From Lachnospiraceae bacterium (GTDB lineage: Bacteria; Bacillota; Clostridia; Lachnospirales; Lachnospiraceae), in NCBI GenBank assembly GCA_030538915.1, contig JAUNTC010000005.1, positions 1,110-45,290 on the forward strand: a DNA stretch of 44,181 bases. Reading direction: 5' to 3'. Of the stretch, positions 1 to 8,401 are shown one piece after another. Numbering within the stretch: the first letter of the stretch is position 1; each line of letters opens with the position of its first letter. The notes beneath the pieces are model-generated. The model was not told the DNA's origin, did no database searches, and saw nothing but the letters and a program-made list of their open reading frames with translations. The position numbers and the translations under genes were made by a program.

Positions 1-250
1 CTTTAATTCCTTCTACGTTGTCTACAGTAAGTGGGCAAAGAGAATCACTTGTTTTTGTAAGTTTTGCTCCTAATACCTGCTCAATTGTAAGACATCCATC
101 CAGATTTAATAATCCAGAATCAACTAATTCATCAAAGATTGCCGGATCCTCTAAGTTAGCCGGTTCAATTGTAATTCCGCCTTCTGCTCTGCAGCAGAGA
201 ACTGCTGGATCTTTTGCGTGTGCTTTTGCTGTTTCAGCTGTAATTGACAT
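1..250 (-). CDS. prdA: D-proline reductase proprotein PrdA, N-terminal part (cut by window edge)
   Basis: The minus-strand frame opens at ATG (250) behind a good AGGAGG site and runs off the left edge, giving about 83 residues. It starts MSITAETAKAHAKDPAV and contains CCRAEGG, ANLEDPAIF, DSGLL and LTIEQVLGAKL, which match what I remember of the clostridial PrdA N-terminus. PrdA is the proprotein of the selenium-dependent D-proline reductase. It is cleaved internally to give a pyruvoyl subunit, and the complex reduces D-proline to 5-aminovalerate in Stickland fermentation. The cleavage site and the rest of the prd cluster would lie beyond the edge. The gene has its own upstream promoter and is not obviously part of the pyr operon behind it. 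Confidence 0.82.
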   Translation of the reverse strand, partial: MSITAETAKAHAKDPAVLCCRAEGGITIEPANLEDPAIFDELVDSGLLNLDGCLTIEQVLGAKLTKTSDSLCPLTVDNVEGIK

Positions 251-283
251 ACTTTATTACCTCCTACACTATACATCTTCTTA

Positions 284-314
284 TAGTATAGGACTTTAGT
301 ATAGTAAAATCCAA
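284..314 (-). promoter_or_regulatory. Promoter of prdA with a direct repeat
   Basis: On the minus strand there is TTGGAT (309-314), an 18-nt spacer and TATACT (285-290), 35 nt before the prdA ATG. The octamer CTATACTA occurs twice in direct orientation (297-304 and 284-291), 13 bp apart, the second overlapping the -10. I see no GG-N10-GC sigma-54 signature here, although clostridial prd operons are known to be sigma-54/PrdR dependent. No clear terminator separates pyrD from this promoter. Confidence 0.5.
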
Positions 315-366
315 TCGTTTTTTTTAATGTCACTTATCGCAATTATCTATATTTTAGATATCCTGT

Positions 367-1269
367 CTATTTTACAATACCTACCATGTCTGAAACTTTT
401 TCAAATCCGTTCTTCTCCATATAAGCACGGATTCCATCTATAACCTCTTCCGTGATCGTCGGATTGTAAAAGTTTGCGGTTCCAACAGAAACTGCGCTTG
501 CTCCTGCAAGCAGGAATTCAATTGCATCTTCTGCAGACTGGATTCCTCCCATACCGATAATCGGTATGTTAACTGCCTGAGCCGCCTGATAAACCATGCG
601 CACTGCTACCGGATGTACGATCGGTCCGGATACACCTCCGGTCTTGTTGGCAAGTGCAAATGTCTTGCGGTTAATGTCGATCTTCATTCCTGTCAGAGTG
701 TTGATAAGAGAAATCGCATCCGCTCCTCCTGCTTCGGCAGCTTTCGCAATTTCTGTAATATCTGTCACATTCGGTGTAAGCTTCATAATAACCGGATGCT
801 TTGCGATTTTTTTTATCTGTCCTGTAAGCTCTTCTACATTTTTAGCATCCTGTCCAAAAGCAAGGAAGCCTGCGTTGACATTCGGGCAGGAAATGTTGAT
901 TTCCATCATGTCGATTGGTTCATCTGCCAGTCGTTCTACAACCGCCAGATACTCTTCCGGTGAATGACCACATACGTTTACGATGATCTTTGTATCGTAT
1001 TTTTTCAAAAATGGAATGTCGCGCTCGCAGAAAAGGTCAATACCTGGATTCTGTAATCCAATGGCATTCATCATTCCTCCATAAACTTCTGCAACACGTG
1101 GTGTCGGATTTCCGGACCAAGGCACATTTGCAACACCTTTTGTTGTCACTGCACCTAATTTATTCAGATCCACAAAATCTGAAAACTCTTCTCCAGATCC
1201 AAATGTTCCGGATGCTACAGTCACCGGATTTTTCCATTCTACTCCGGCAATATTCACTCTCATATCCAT
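367..1269 (-). CDS. pyrD: Dihydroorotate dehydrogenase B, catalytic subunit
   Basis: The 300-residue protein has the class 1B PyrD layout: an FMN-binding TIM barrel starting VNIAGVEWKNPVTVASGTFG, the catalytic-loop segment INISCPNVNAG with the active-site Cys, and a phosphate-binding GMGGIQSAEDAIEFL near the end. It oxidises dihydroorotate to orotate, the fourth step of UMP synthesis. It works with the iron-sulfur/FAD subunit PyrK, encoded directly upstream; the stop and start overlap in TAATG, so translation is probably coupled. It is the last gene of pyrC-pyrF-pyrK-pyrD. Length and motifs are normal. Confidence 0.96.
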   Translation of the reverse strand: MDMRVNIAGVEWKNPVTVASGTFGSGEEFSDFVDLNKLGAVTTKGVANVPWSGNPTPRVAEVYGGMMNAIGLQNPGIDLFCERDIPFLKKYDTKIIVNVCGHSPEEYLAVVERLADEPIDMMEINISCPNVNAGFLAFGQDAKNVEELTGQIKKIAKHPVIMKLTPNVTDITEIAKAAEAGGADAISLINTLTGMKIDINRKTFALANKTGGVSGPIVHPVAVRMVYQAAQAVNIPIIGMGGIQSAEDAIEFLLAGASAVSVGTANFYNPTITEEVIDGIRAYMEKNGFEKVSDMVGIVK

Positions 1270-2054
1270 TAGATTTCCACCTCCGTAGAAAGAAATACCG
1301 GTCCATCCTTGCAGATGCGTTTGTTATGTACGTTGCTGTGTGCATCTTTATCTTTTGATTTGCAGACGCAGGCAAGGCAGGCTCCGATTCCACATGCCAT
1401 TCGCTCTTCCAGCGAAATATAACATTCAATGTTATTTTCACTTGCGTATGCTTTGATCGCACGCAGCATCGGAGTCGGTCCACATGCATAGATAATGTCT
1501 GCATCTAATCCATTTTCACGGATCGCATCCATTACATTTCCTTTTGTTCCGACACTTCCATCTTCTGTTGCTACATATACTTCTCCGTTTGCCTCAAACT
1601 CTTCCTTCAGGAATGTCTGCTCGTCACGGTATCCAACAATAATCTGTGTTTTTTCACATTTTAACTCTTTTGCAAGCTGTAGGATCGGTGGCACTCCGAT
1701 TCCTCCGCCCATGCAGAATGCTTTCTTTCCAACTGCTTTCTCAAGCGGGAACCCATTTCCTAGCGGTCCTACAATATCGATCGTATCGTTCTCTTTCAGC
1801 TTGGAGAACTGCTCTGTTCCTGTATTCTCACCAGTCACACGATAAACAACACGAAGTTTTTCATTCTCTCTGTCGATCTCACAAATACTGATCGGACGTG
1901 GCAGTAATTTGCCTGCATCATTTGTATACATAGAGATAAACTGTCCCGGCTTCGCATTTTTAGAAGCCTTTGTCTTGATCCACATACTGTATATTCCGGC
2001 TGCAAGCATCTCCTGAGAGAGTACCTGTGCCTGTTCTTTTTCCATCTTTGCCAT
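1269..2054 (-). CDS. pyrK: Dihydroorotate dehydrogenase B, electron transfer subunit
   Basis: PyrK passes electrons from the FMN of PyrD through FAD and a [2Fe-2S] cluster to NAD+. The ferredoxin-reductase-like fold shows in RPISICEI (FAD), GGGIGVPPILQLAKEL (NAD) and ACGPTPMLRAI. The cluster-binding Cys pattern is in MACGIGACLACVC, with a last Cys in RICKDGPVF. I place the start at the ATG at 2054 (MAKMEKEQ), which has GAAGGAGT 7 nt upstream. An in-frame codon at 2090 exists, but the Shine-Dalgarno sequence lies inside that extension. The gene begins 25 nt after pyrF and overlaps pyrD by one base. Confidence 0.95.
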   Translation of the reverse strand: MAKMEKEQAQVLSQEMLAAGIYSMWIKTKASKNAKPGQFISMYTNDAGKLLPRPISICEIDRENEKLRVVYRVTGENTGTEQFSKLKENDTIDIVGPLGNGFPLEKAVGKKAFCMGGGIGVPPILQLAKELKCEKTQIIVGYRDEQTFLKEEFEANGEVYVATEDGSVGTKGNVMDAIRENGLDADIIYACGPTPMLRAIKAYASENNIECYISLEERMACGIGACLACVCKSKDKDAHSNVHNKRICKDGPVFLSTEVEI

Positions 2055-2079
2055 CTTTCTTACTCCTTCACCCTTGTTT

Positions 2080-3003
2080 TTATTTACCAAGAGCTCCTTT
2101 GATATCTGCTACCATATCTTCTACTGCTGCTCTGGATGCGTCTGCAAAATTCTCTGCTCCAAAGTTTGCATATTTTTCCTGTTTGTATGCAGCAATGATT
2201 CCTCTTGATGAGTTTACGATCGCACCAAGTCCGTCTTCATTGAAGAAGTGTACAAGGTCTTTTCCTTTTCCGCCCTGTGCGCCGTATCCCGGTACAAGAA
2301 TGTAAGCCTTTGGCATGATCTTACGAAGTACTTTTCCCATCTCCGGATAAGTTGCTCCTACTACAGCTCCTACGTAGCTGTAGTCATCTCCCATAGCTTC
2401 TTCTCCCCATGCAGCTACCTTCTCGCCAACAAGCTCGTAGAGCGGACGTCCGTCAATCTTCTGATCCTGGAATTCACCACTGGATGGATTGGAAGTTTTT
2501 ACAAGTACGAAAATACCTTTTTTCTCTTCCTTGCATACATCAAGGAAAGGATTTACTCCATCTGATCCAAGGTATGGGTTAACTGTTGCAAAATCTTCGT
2601 CAAATGGTGCGAAGCTGTTATTTCCAACTGCTACTTTTCCAAGATGTCCAACTGCATATGCTGCTGATGTAGATCCGATATCTCCACGTTTGATATCACC
2701 GATCACAACCAGTCCTTTTTCTTTACAGTAATCTACTGTTTTCTTGAATGCCTGCATTCCCGGAATTCCAAACTGCTCATACATTGCGATCTGCGGTTTT
2801 ACAGCCGGAATGAGATCATATGTGCTGTCTACGATTGCTTTGTTAAACTGCCAGATTGCTTCTGCTGCACCTTCCAGTGTCTCACCATATTCTGCGAATG
2901 CTTTTTTCTGTACGTGCTCCGGGATATAATTTAACATCGGGTCCAGTCCCACTACGATTGGTGCCTCTGTTTTCTTAATGTTTGCTACTAATTTGTTGAT
3001 CAT
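2080..3003 (-). CDS. pyrF: Orotidine 5'-phosphate decarboxylase (long type)
   Basis: The 307-residue protein is of the longer type-2 OMP decarboxylase family. It shows VVGLDPMLNYIP at the N-terminus, the catalytic stretch VIGDIKRGDIGSTSAAYA with the Asp-Lys-Asp array, and the phosphate-binding VPGYGAQGG and NSSRGI. It decarboxylates OMP to UMP, the last step of the pathway. The start has AGGAGG upstream. It lies 31 nt behind pyrC and 25 nt before pyrK, so it is clearly within the operon. Confidence 0.95.
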   Translation of the reverse strand: MINKLVANIKKTEAPIVVGLDPMLNYIPEHVQKKAFAEYGETLEGAAEAIWQFNKAIVDSTYDLIPAVKPQIAMYEQFGIPGMQAFKKTVDYCKEKGLVVIGDIKRGDIGSTSAAYAVGHLGKVAVGNNSFAPFDEDFATVNPYLGSDGVNPFLDVCKEEKKGIFVLVKTSNPSSGEFQDQKIDGRPLYELVGEKVAAWGEEAMGDDYSYVGAVVGATYPEMGKVLRKIMPKAYILVPGYGAQGGKGKDLVHFFNEDGLGAIVNSSRGIIAAYKQEKYANFGAENFADASRAAVEDMVADIKGALGK

Positions 3004-3034
3004 TCTCTTATTCCTCCTGTATTTAAACTATATA

Positions 3035-4318
3035 TTATTCTTCGTATTCATATACAACCACTCCGTCTACGAGTGTGTATTCTACACGACCACACACTTT
3101 TCTTCCGTCAAACGGTGTATTTTTTCCTTTTGAAAAGAATGTATTTTTATCAATCTTATACTCTGCATTCGGATTGAAGATCACAATGTCTGCAATTTTC
3201 CCTTCTGCCACAGCGCCCTTATCTTCCAGTCCTAAAATCTGCGCCGGATTATAGCTCATCTTTTCAGCCATATCCATAATTGTGATCACTCCGGTTTTTA
3301 CAAGCTCTGTAAATGTAAGTGCTGCAGATGTCTCTAGCCCTACGATTCCAAAAGAAGCTTTGGCGATGGAGCCGTTTTTTTCTTCCTCTGAATGTGGCGC
3401 ATGGTCTGTGGCGATGACATCCATAATACCATTTTTCAGCCCTTCTCTAAGTGCCTCTACATCTTCCTTACTTCGAAGTGGCGGATTCATCTTAAAGTTG
3501 CCGTCGTCTTCTCTGATCTCATCAGAGGTAAGAATAAAGTGATGCGGACATACTTCTGCTGTTACCGGAAGCCCTTCTTTTTTCGCAAGCTCTACCATTG
3601 TCACACTGTCTTTTGTCGAACAGTGGCAAAGGTGAAGGCGTACGCCGGTCTCTTTCGCAAGTAAAATATCTCTTGCAACGATCACATCCTCTACTGAGTT
3701 CGTGATTCCTTTCAGTCCGAGACGTTTCGCATTCTCATCTGCGTTCATCACACCGCCTTCGACCATTGTAATGTCTTCACAATGTGCAAATACGCTGATT
3801 CCGGCTTTCTTCGCCTCTTTCATTCCCTGACGATAAAGGGACGCATTCATTACAGATTTTCCATCTTCGCTGATGGCATGGCATCCTGCTTTTGCCATTC
3901 CTGCAATATCTGCCAGTTTTTCTCCTGCCTGCCCACAGGTCACTGCACCAAGCTGGATCACATGTGCCGGAGATTCTTCTGCGGCTCTTTTATGAACACT
4001 CTCTACCAGTTCTGCGCTGTCGATCACCGGTTTTGTGTTCGGCATTGCACATACAGTCGTCACACCTCCGTGCACTGCAGCCTTTCCACCGGTCTCCAGT
4101 GTCTCCTTATATGTAAGACCCGGATCACGCAGATGCACATGCAGGTCTACAAATCCAGGCAACACATAAGATCCTTTTGCATTGATCACACGATCTGCTT
4201 TTACTTCGAGCTTATCTGCGATTTTCTTAATTATCTTGTCTTCCACAAGGACGTCATAAATACCATCTGTTTTTGTAAGCGGATCTACAACATGTCCGTT
4301 TTTTATTAAAATCATCAT
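3035..4318 (-). CDS. pyrC: Dihydroorotase
   Basis: A class I dihydroorotase of 427 residues. The zinc-binding DLHVHLRDPG, the histidines in AHCED and LHLCHCST, CPHHF and the DHAPH metal motif are all present. It closes carbamoyl-aspartate to dihydroorotate. Two consecutive ATGs (4318 and 4315) are possible starts. The ribosome-binding site is a modest GGAGAAAGGG 8 nt upstream. It is the first gene of the pyr operon; pyrB, pyrI and pyrE are not in the window. Immediately upstream lies a PyrR-binding-loop-like element, so control by uridine nucleotides is likely. Confidence 0.95.
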   Translation of the reverse strand: MMILIKNGHVVDPLTKTDGIYDVLVEDKIIKKIADKLEVKADRVINAKGSYVLPGFVDLHVHLRDPGLTYKETLETGGKAAVHGGVTTVCAMPNTKPVIDSAELVESVHKRAAEESPAHVIQLGAVTCGQAGEKLADIAGMAKAGCHAISEDGKSVMNASLYRQGMKEAKKAGISVFAHCEDITMVEGGVMNADENAKRLGLKGITNSVEDVIVARDILLAKETGVRLHLCHCSTKDSVTMVELAKKEGLPVTAEVCPHHFILTSDEIREDDGNFKMNPPLRSKEDVEALREGLKNGIMDVIATDHAPHSEEEKNGSIAKASFGIVGLETSAALTFTELVKTGVITIMDMAEKMSYNPAQILGLEDKGAVAEGKIADIVIFNPNAEYKIDKNTFFSKGKNTPFDGRKVCGRVEYTLVDGVVVYEYEE

Positions 4319-4338
4319 ATCTATAACCCTTTCTCCGG

Positions 4339-4360
4339 AAAAAACTTCCCAGGATTTTTT
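4339..4360 (-). promoter_or_regulatory. PyrR-binding-loop-like RNA element in the pyrC leader
   Basis: On the minus strand AATCCTGGGAAGTT (4343-4356) matches the remembered PyrR consensus ARUCCNGNGAGGYU at every specified position but one. It sits symmetrically between A6 (4355-4360) and T6 (4339-4344), which can pair as a stem. The motif ends 24 nt before the pyrC ATG, next to the ribosome-binding site. No terminator follows it, so attenuation of the Bacillus type looks impossible; translational repression is the inferred mode. PyrR itself is not encoded in the window. Confidence 0.55.
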
Positions 4361-4377
4361 GAATTTTTTTCGTTTTT

Positions 4378-4386
4378 ATTCTAACA
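4378..4386 (-). promoter_or_regulatory. Extended -10 promoter of the pyr operon
   Basis: The minus strand reads TGTTAGAAT (4378-4386), an extended -10 (TG-N-TAGAAT). At 17 bp upstream is only a poor -35 (TTCCCT), inside the ctpA terminator. Transcription from here would give a leader of about 50 nt that includes the PyrR-like element. Confidence 0.45.
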
Positions 4387-4397
4387 TATGGCATGTT

Positions 4398-4428
4398 AAA
4401 AGGGAATGCAAAATACGCATTCCCTTTT
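4398..4428 (-). terminator. Rho-independent terminator after ctpA
   Basis: A 12-bp perfect inverted repeat (4398-4409 with 4417-4428) lies just after the ctpA stop. The 3' arm ends in TTTT on the minus strand. It separates the cell-division operon from pyr. Confidence 0.75.
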
Positions 4429-4439
4429 ATTTTCATCAA

Positions 4440-5612
4440 TTATTTTATATTTTTCTTCACAACAGACACTGCTTTTTCCAGCTGGTTGTCTGCCTTTGGA
4501 TTTTTCGCATTGTATTTGTATTCAACCTTTACGTCCGGCTTGATTCCTTTACCATCAATATTACGTCCCTTTGGCGTGTAATATTCTGCAATTGTAAGCT
4601 TTAAGCACGTACCGTCTTTCAGATCAAAGAGGTTTTGTACAACACCTTTTCCATATGTCTTCATTCCGACGATCGTCGCTTTTTTGTAGTCCTGCACTGC
4701 TCCTGCAAAAATCTCCGACGCGCTTGCGCTCTGCCCATTTACAAGAACTGACATTGGAAGATTCAGCTGATGCTTCTCATCGGACTTGAATTCTTCTTTC
4801 TGACCATTCTTATCTTTCGTATATACGATAAGTCCCTTCGGCAGAATACTGTCTAAAATATCGCATACCGTCGTAAGACTACCTCCCGGATTGTTACGAA
4901 GGTCCACAACCAGTCCTTTTATATTCTCCTTTTGCAATGACTTTAATGCCTTGGAAAACTGATCTCCCGTCACAGAATCAAATTCTGTAATGGCTATATA
5001 TCCAATCTGACCATCCAGCACTTTGTGGGTTACCGTCTCCACTTTAATAATGTCACGTTTTGCTTTCACCGTGATCTTATCTGCACTCGATCCACGGATT
5101 ACTGTCAGCGTAACCGTTGTTCCCTTCTTTCCTTTGATCTGAGAAACAACTTTGTCAAGGTCTTTACCTGTTACAGTCTTGCCTTTCACACTGTATAAGA
5201 TATCACCTTTTTTGAGACCTGCTTTGTCTGCCGGTGAATTTTTATAAACCTGTGTAACGGTTATAATTCCACTGCTTGCATCCTGTGTCATACCAGCTCC
5301 GATTCCGCTGAAGGAACCACTCAGGCTTTCACGCAACGCTTTCGTTTCTTTCTTGTCATAATAGACCGAATACTGGTCATTCAACCCATCCACATATCCT
5401 TTATAGAGTCCTTCTTCCAGGTCATCCTCTTTTACATCGTGCAAATATGTTGTGTCGATGAGTTTCTTTAATTGTGTCAGTTTTGTCTGTGTGTCTGCGG
5501 AGATGATATCTGTATTGATTCGATGAAATCCTCCTGACACAAGACTGACTATCAATAAAGTCAGAAGGACGCCCGTGAGCGTCCCTTTTATAAATTCTTT
5601 TTTATGTTCCAT
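4440..5612 (-). CDS. ctpA: S41 family C-terminal processing peptidase (CtpA-like)
   Basis: A membrane-anchored serine peptidase of about 390 residues. One N-terminal hydrophobic segment (around residues 8-28) is followed by a PDZ domain (about 80-160, IGAGMTQD to VIRGSSADK). The S41 protease domain has VDLRNNPGGSL, the catalytic Ser in NGQSASASEIFAGA and the catalytic Lys in KTYGKGVVQ. Such enzymes trim extracytoplasmic proteins, often cell-wall hydrolases or their regulators. I use the ATG at 5612 with AGGA 9 nt upstream rather than a TTG three codons earlier. It starts 16 nt after the LytM hydrolase gene, which suggests that protein as a possible substrate (inference). Confidence 0.88.
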   Translation of the reverse strand: MEHKKEFIKGTLTGVLLTLLIVSLVSGGFHRINTDIISADTQTKLTQLKKLIDTTYLHDVKEDDLEEGLYKGYVDGLNDQYSVYYDKKETKALRESLSGSFSGIGAGMTQDASSGIITVTQVYKNSPADKAGLKKGDILYSVKGKTVTGKDLDKVVSQIKGKKGTTVTLTVIRGSSADKITVKAKRDIIKVETVTHKVLDGQIGYIAITEFDSVTGDQFSKALKSLQKENIKGLVVDLRNNPGGSLTTVCDILDSILPKGLIVYTKDKNGQKEEFKSDEKHQLNLPMSVLVNGQSASASEIFAGAVQDYKKATIVGMKTYGKGVVQNLFDLKDGTCLKLTIAEYYTPKGRNIDGKGIKPDVKVEYKYNAKNPKADNQLEKAVSVVKKNIK

Positions 5613-5628
5613 TGTCGTCAATCCTGTT

Positions 5629-6750
5629 CTACAAATATTTCAACGGATTCACCGGCACTCCTCCGGACATTACCTGGAAGTGAAGGTGTGGACCTGTTGA
5701 ATTTCCTGTTGTTCCTACGATTGCAATGTTCTGACCCTTGCTTACTTTCTGCCCTGCATGCACATAAATCTGATGGCAGTGCATATAGTAAGTAGATAAA
5801 CCATTGCCATGATTAATAACGATCAAATTACCGGCATTACCGCTGTATCCTGCGGACACAACCGTTCCTCCTGCTGCCGCATAGATCGGCGTTCCTGTCG
5901 GTGCGGCAAAGTCCATACCTTTATGGTTTGTACTTGCCCCGGCGATCGGCTGTTCACGATATCCAAAATAACTGGATATACGACTGTAGCCCGGACATGG
6001 GTGTGTGAATGTTCCATTACCGGACACAACAGCTGCACCGGCTCCGCCAGATGACGTTGACGCGGACGCAGATGCGGAAGCTTCTTTTCGCTTTCTCGCA
6101 GCATCTGCTGCTGCCTTCTCCAACGCATTCAGCTTTGCTTTATTTTTCTTAATGTCTGCCTTAAGACCTGCGATCTCACTCTTCTTGTCAGACAGCAGTT
6201 CCTTAACAGAACTCTGCTTTTCGATCAATGAGTCCTGCATCTCTTTCAGCTCTTCATTTTCCTTTTTCAAAGCCTCTTCCTGCGCTTCTACTTTTTTCAC
6301 AACCTCCTGAAACTTCTTCAACATTTTTCTGTCATAAGAAGAAATTGTTGTGATATATTCCGCATTGTTGAGAAACTCTCCCAACGATTTGGATTTAAGA
6401 AGGAATTCTACAAGCTGTTCATTTCCGTTTTCATACATGAATTTGATCCGCTTCTTCATCGCTTCATACTGATCGTTCTCATCGACCTGGGCGATGATCA
6501 GTTCCTCTTCTTTTTTACTGATCTCATCTTCCTTTGCAGTAATCTTTTTCTTTGTAGCTTCCATCTCATTTAACACTGCATCTAACTGCTTAAGAAGCTT
6601 TTTCTTTTCTGCTACCGCTGTCTTTTTCTTCGACTGTAATTCCTGCGCTTTCTTTTTTGCATTACTGATCTTTGATGCTTCCACCTGTCCGACCATGCCA
6701 AAGCACAGAACACATACTAACAGCAGACTGAGAATTCTTTTTTTCTTCAT
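5629..6750 (-). CDS. Secreted coiled-coil LytM (M23) peptidoglycan hydrolase, EnvC/PcsB-like
   Basis: A signal peptide (MKKKRILSLLLVCVLCFG, cleavage near VEA) is followed by about 200 residues of Lys/Glu-rich coiled coil, an Ala/Ser linker, and a C-terminal M23 domain. The zinc ligands are in NHKGMDFAAP (H-x3-D) and GPHLHFQ (H-x-H), with YYMHCH between, so the domain looks catalytically intact, unlike degenerate EnvC. Coiled-coil proteins of this kind are known to be activated by FtsEX at the division site. The ftsEX genes lie immediately upstream in the same operon. The start at 6750 is preceded by AGGGGAG with 6-nt spacing; the ATG two codons earlier lies inside that spacing. Confidence 0.88.
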   Translation of the reverse strand: MKKKRILSLLLVCVLCFGMVGQVEASKISNAKKKAQELQSKKKTAVAEKKKLLKQLDAVLNEMEATKKKITAKEDEISKKEEELIIAQVDENDQYEAMKKRIKFMYENGNEQLVEFLLKSKSLGEFLNNAEYITTISSYDRKMLKKFQEVVKKVEAQEEALKKENEELKEMQDSLIEKQSSVKELLSDKKSEIAGLKADIKKNKAKLNALEKAAADAARKRKEASASASASTSSGGAGAAVVSGNGTFTHPCPGYSRISSYFGYREQPIAGASTNHKGMDFAAPTGTPIYAAAGGTVVSAGYSGNAGNLIVINHGNGLSTYYMHCHQIYVHAGQKVSKGQNIAIVGTTGNSTGPHLHFQVMSGGVPVNPLKYL

Positions 6751-6785
6751 CTGCATCTCCCCTGTTAATGAATCCCCTTACGATA

Positions 6786-7694
6786 CTAGACTTTCAAATG
6801 TTTACGGATTGTAAATGTACTTCCAAGGAAACCGATACCAACTCCAAGTGCAATACCTACCGGAAGAAGCGTTCTGTATACGTGCGCTACCGGAAGAAAG
6901 TCTACAATGTTATTAAGCAGGCTGTATCTTGTCATTACATAGCTGACTGCCTTGTCATACATAAAATATAACATAACTAACGGAATGACCGCTCCGATCA
7001 CACCGATCAAAAGGCCTTCAAATACGAACGGTGCACGTACGAATCCGTCCTTCGCACCGATATATTTCATGATTGCGATCTCTTCTCGTCTAACTGTAAT
7101 ACCCATTGTAACTGTATTGCTGATCAGGAATACAGAAACTCCGAGCAGAATGATAATAATAGCTGCGGAAATAATACCGACAAGCTTGTTGACACTTGTA
7201 AGTGTCTTAGCTACTGTATCAGACTTATTAACCTTGCGCACACCATCAAGGCTCTCTGCATAAGATACAACCTGTTTCTGCTTTGATACATCTGACATGT
7301 AAACTTCATAGTTATCAGAGTTTGCTAACGGGTTATCATTTTTAAATCCTTCTGCTGCCTCTTTGGAATCTGCAAAATAATCTTCCTGGAACTTATTCCA
7401 TGCTTCTTCTGCACTGATATAATTTACTTCGAGAACTCCCTCTGTATTCTTCAGATCTTCACCGATCTTATCTTTCTGTGCCTGTGTTGCACCTTCATCA
7501 AAAAATACAGTAATTGCAACACCTTCTTCTGCCTTGTCTACAATGTAATTAAAGTTCATTACAATTGAATAAAATAATCCGAAAAGGAAAATACAAGCTG
7601 ACATCGTTGCAATAGATGCCATGGAAAACATCTTATTTCTTCCGATGTTTTTCACGCCCTGTCTCATCGAATATCCCATTGTACTAATTTTCAT
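6786..7694 (-). CDS. ftsX: Cell division protein FtsX
   Basis: An ABC-transporter-like membrane subunit with four transmembrane segments (one near residues 25-47, three in the C-terminal third) and a large extracytoplasmic loop between the first two. This is the FtsX layout. The start at 7694 (MKISTMGYSMRQG) has AAAGGTGGG 7 nt upstream; the longer reading to 7733 would run deep into ftsE and has no site. It overlaps the end of ftsE by 11 nt. It forms a complex with FtsE that drives periplasmic or wall-side hydrolase activity, here most likely the LytM protein encoded next. Confidence 0.94.
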   Translation of the reverse strand: MKISTMGYSMRQGVKNIGRNKMFSMASIATMSACIFLFGLFYSIVMNFNYIVDKAEEGVAITVFFDEGATQAQKDKIGEDLKNTEGVLEVNYISAEEAWNKFQEDYFADSKEAAEGFKNDNPLANSDNYEVYMSDVSKQKQVVSYAESLDGVRKVNKSDTVAKTLTSVNKLVGIISAAIIIILLGVSVFLISNTVTMGITVRREEIAIMKYIGAKDGFVRAPFVFEGLLIGVIGAVIPLVMLYFMYDKAVSYVMTRYSLLNNIVDFLPVAHVYRTLLPVGIALGVGIGFLGSTFTIRKHLKV

Positions 7695-8370
7695 TATTAT
7701 ACCCACCTTTTTTCTCGTCGCTGACGATAACACCTTTCTTCATCGTTACAACACGCTTCTTCATCTCGTTTACAATCTCCTGGTTATGTGTAACAACAAG
7801 AACTGTCGTTCCACGTTCATTGGCCTCTTCCAAAAGCTTCATGATCTCCCATGAGTTCGTCGGGTCAAGGTTACCGGTAGGCTCATCCGCCAAAAGGATC
7901 GCAGGCTCATTCACGATCGCTCTTGCGATCGCAACTCTCTGCTGCTCTCCACCGGATAATTCCTTCGGGAATGACTTGTACTTCTGCGCAAGACCTACAA
8001 GTGACAGTGCAGCCGGAACTTTTTTCTTAATGATTCTCGGTGACGTCTCTGTTACTCTCTGCGCGAAAGCGATATTCTCATAAATATTTCTGTCCTTTAA
8101 CAGGCGGAAATCCTGGAATACAACTCCCAGATTTCTTCTATACAACGGAATTTTTCTATGTTTCATACGGTTCAGGTTATGTCCATTTACAATGATCGTG
8201 CCTGAAGTAGGATCTAATTCCTTCATGATCAGACGAATCAGAGTAGACTTACCGGAACCACTGTCTCCAACTATGAAGACAAATTCACCCTGCTCAATCT
8301 TAAGATTGATGCCATTAAGGGCTGCAACCCCTTTTGAGTACTCTTTCGTTACTTCTCTTAATTCAATCAT
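7684..8370 (-). CDS. ftsE: Cell division ATP-binding protein FtsE
   Basis: A 228-residue ABC ATPase with Walker A GDSGSGKST, Q-loop region FQDFRLL, signature LSGGEQQRVAIARA, Walker B ILLADEPTGNLD and H-loop VTHN. The early segment EYSKGVAALNGINLKI and the gene order ftsE-ftsX identify it as FtsE rather than a generic transporter ATPase. An AGGAGG site lies before the ATG. It starts 31 nt after the CdaR-like gene, so the five genes from 9490 to 4440 may be one transcript. Confidence 0.95.
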   Translation of the reverse strand: MIELREVTKEYSKGVAALNGINLKIEQGEFVFIVGDSGSGKSTLIRLIMKELDPTSGTIIVNGHNLNRMKHRKIPLYRRNLGVVFQDFRLLKDRNIYENIAFAQRVTETSPRIIKKKVPAALSLVGLAQKYKSFPKELSGGEQQRVAIARAIVNEPAILLADEPTGNLDPTNSWEIMKLLEEANERGTTVLVVTHNQEIVNEMKKRVVTMKKGVIVSDEKKGGYNNEN

Positions 8371-8401
8371 ATGTTCCTCCTAATTATTATACTCCAGCAT
8401 A

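Noticed and set aside
251..320. Sigma-54 promoter for prdA
   Set aside because: No GG-N10-GC element was found; a sigma-A-type promoter is visible instead.
3782..4309. Plus-strand frame of 175 residues opposite pyrC
   Set aside because: Antisense shadow of pyrC; Cys/His/Phe-rich, low-complexity composition typical of an antisense frame, no ribosome-binding site, and pyrC is certain.
4319..4397. PyrR-type transcription attenuator
   Set aside because: The leader is too short and has no terminator hairpin between the PyrR-like site and pyrC.
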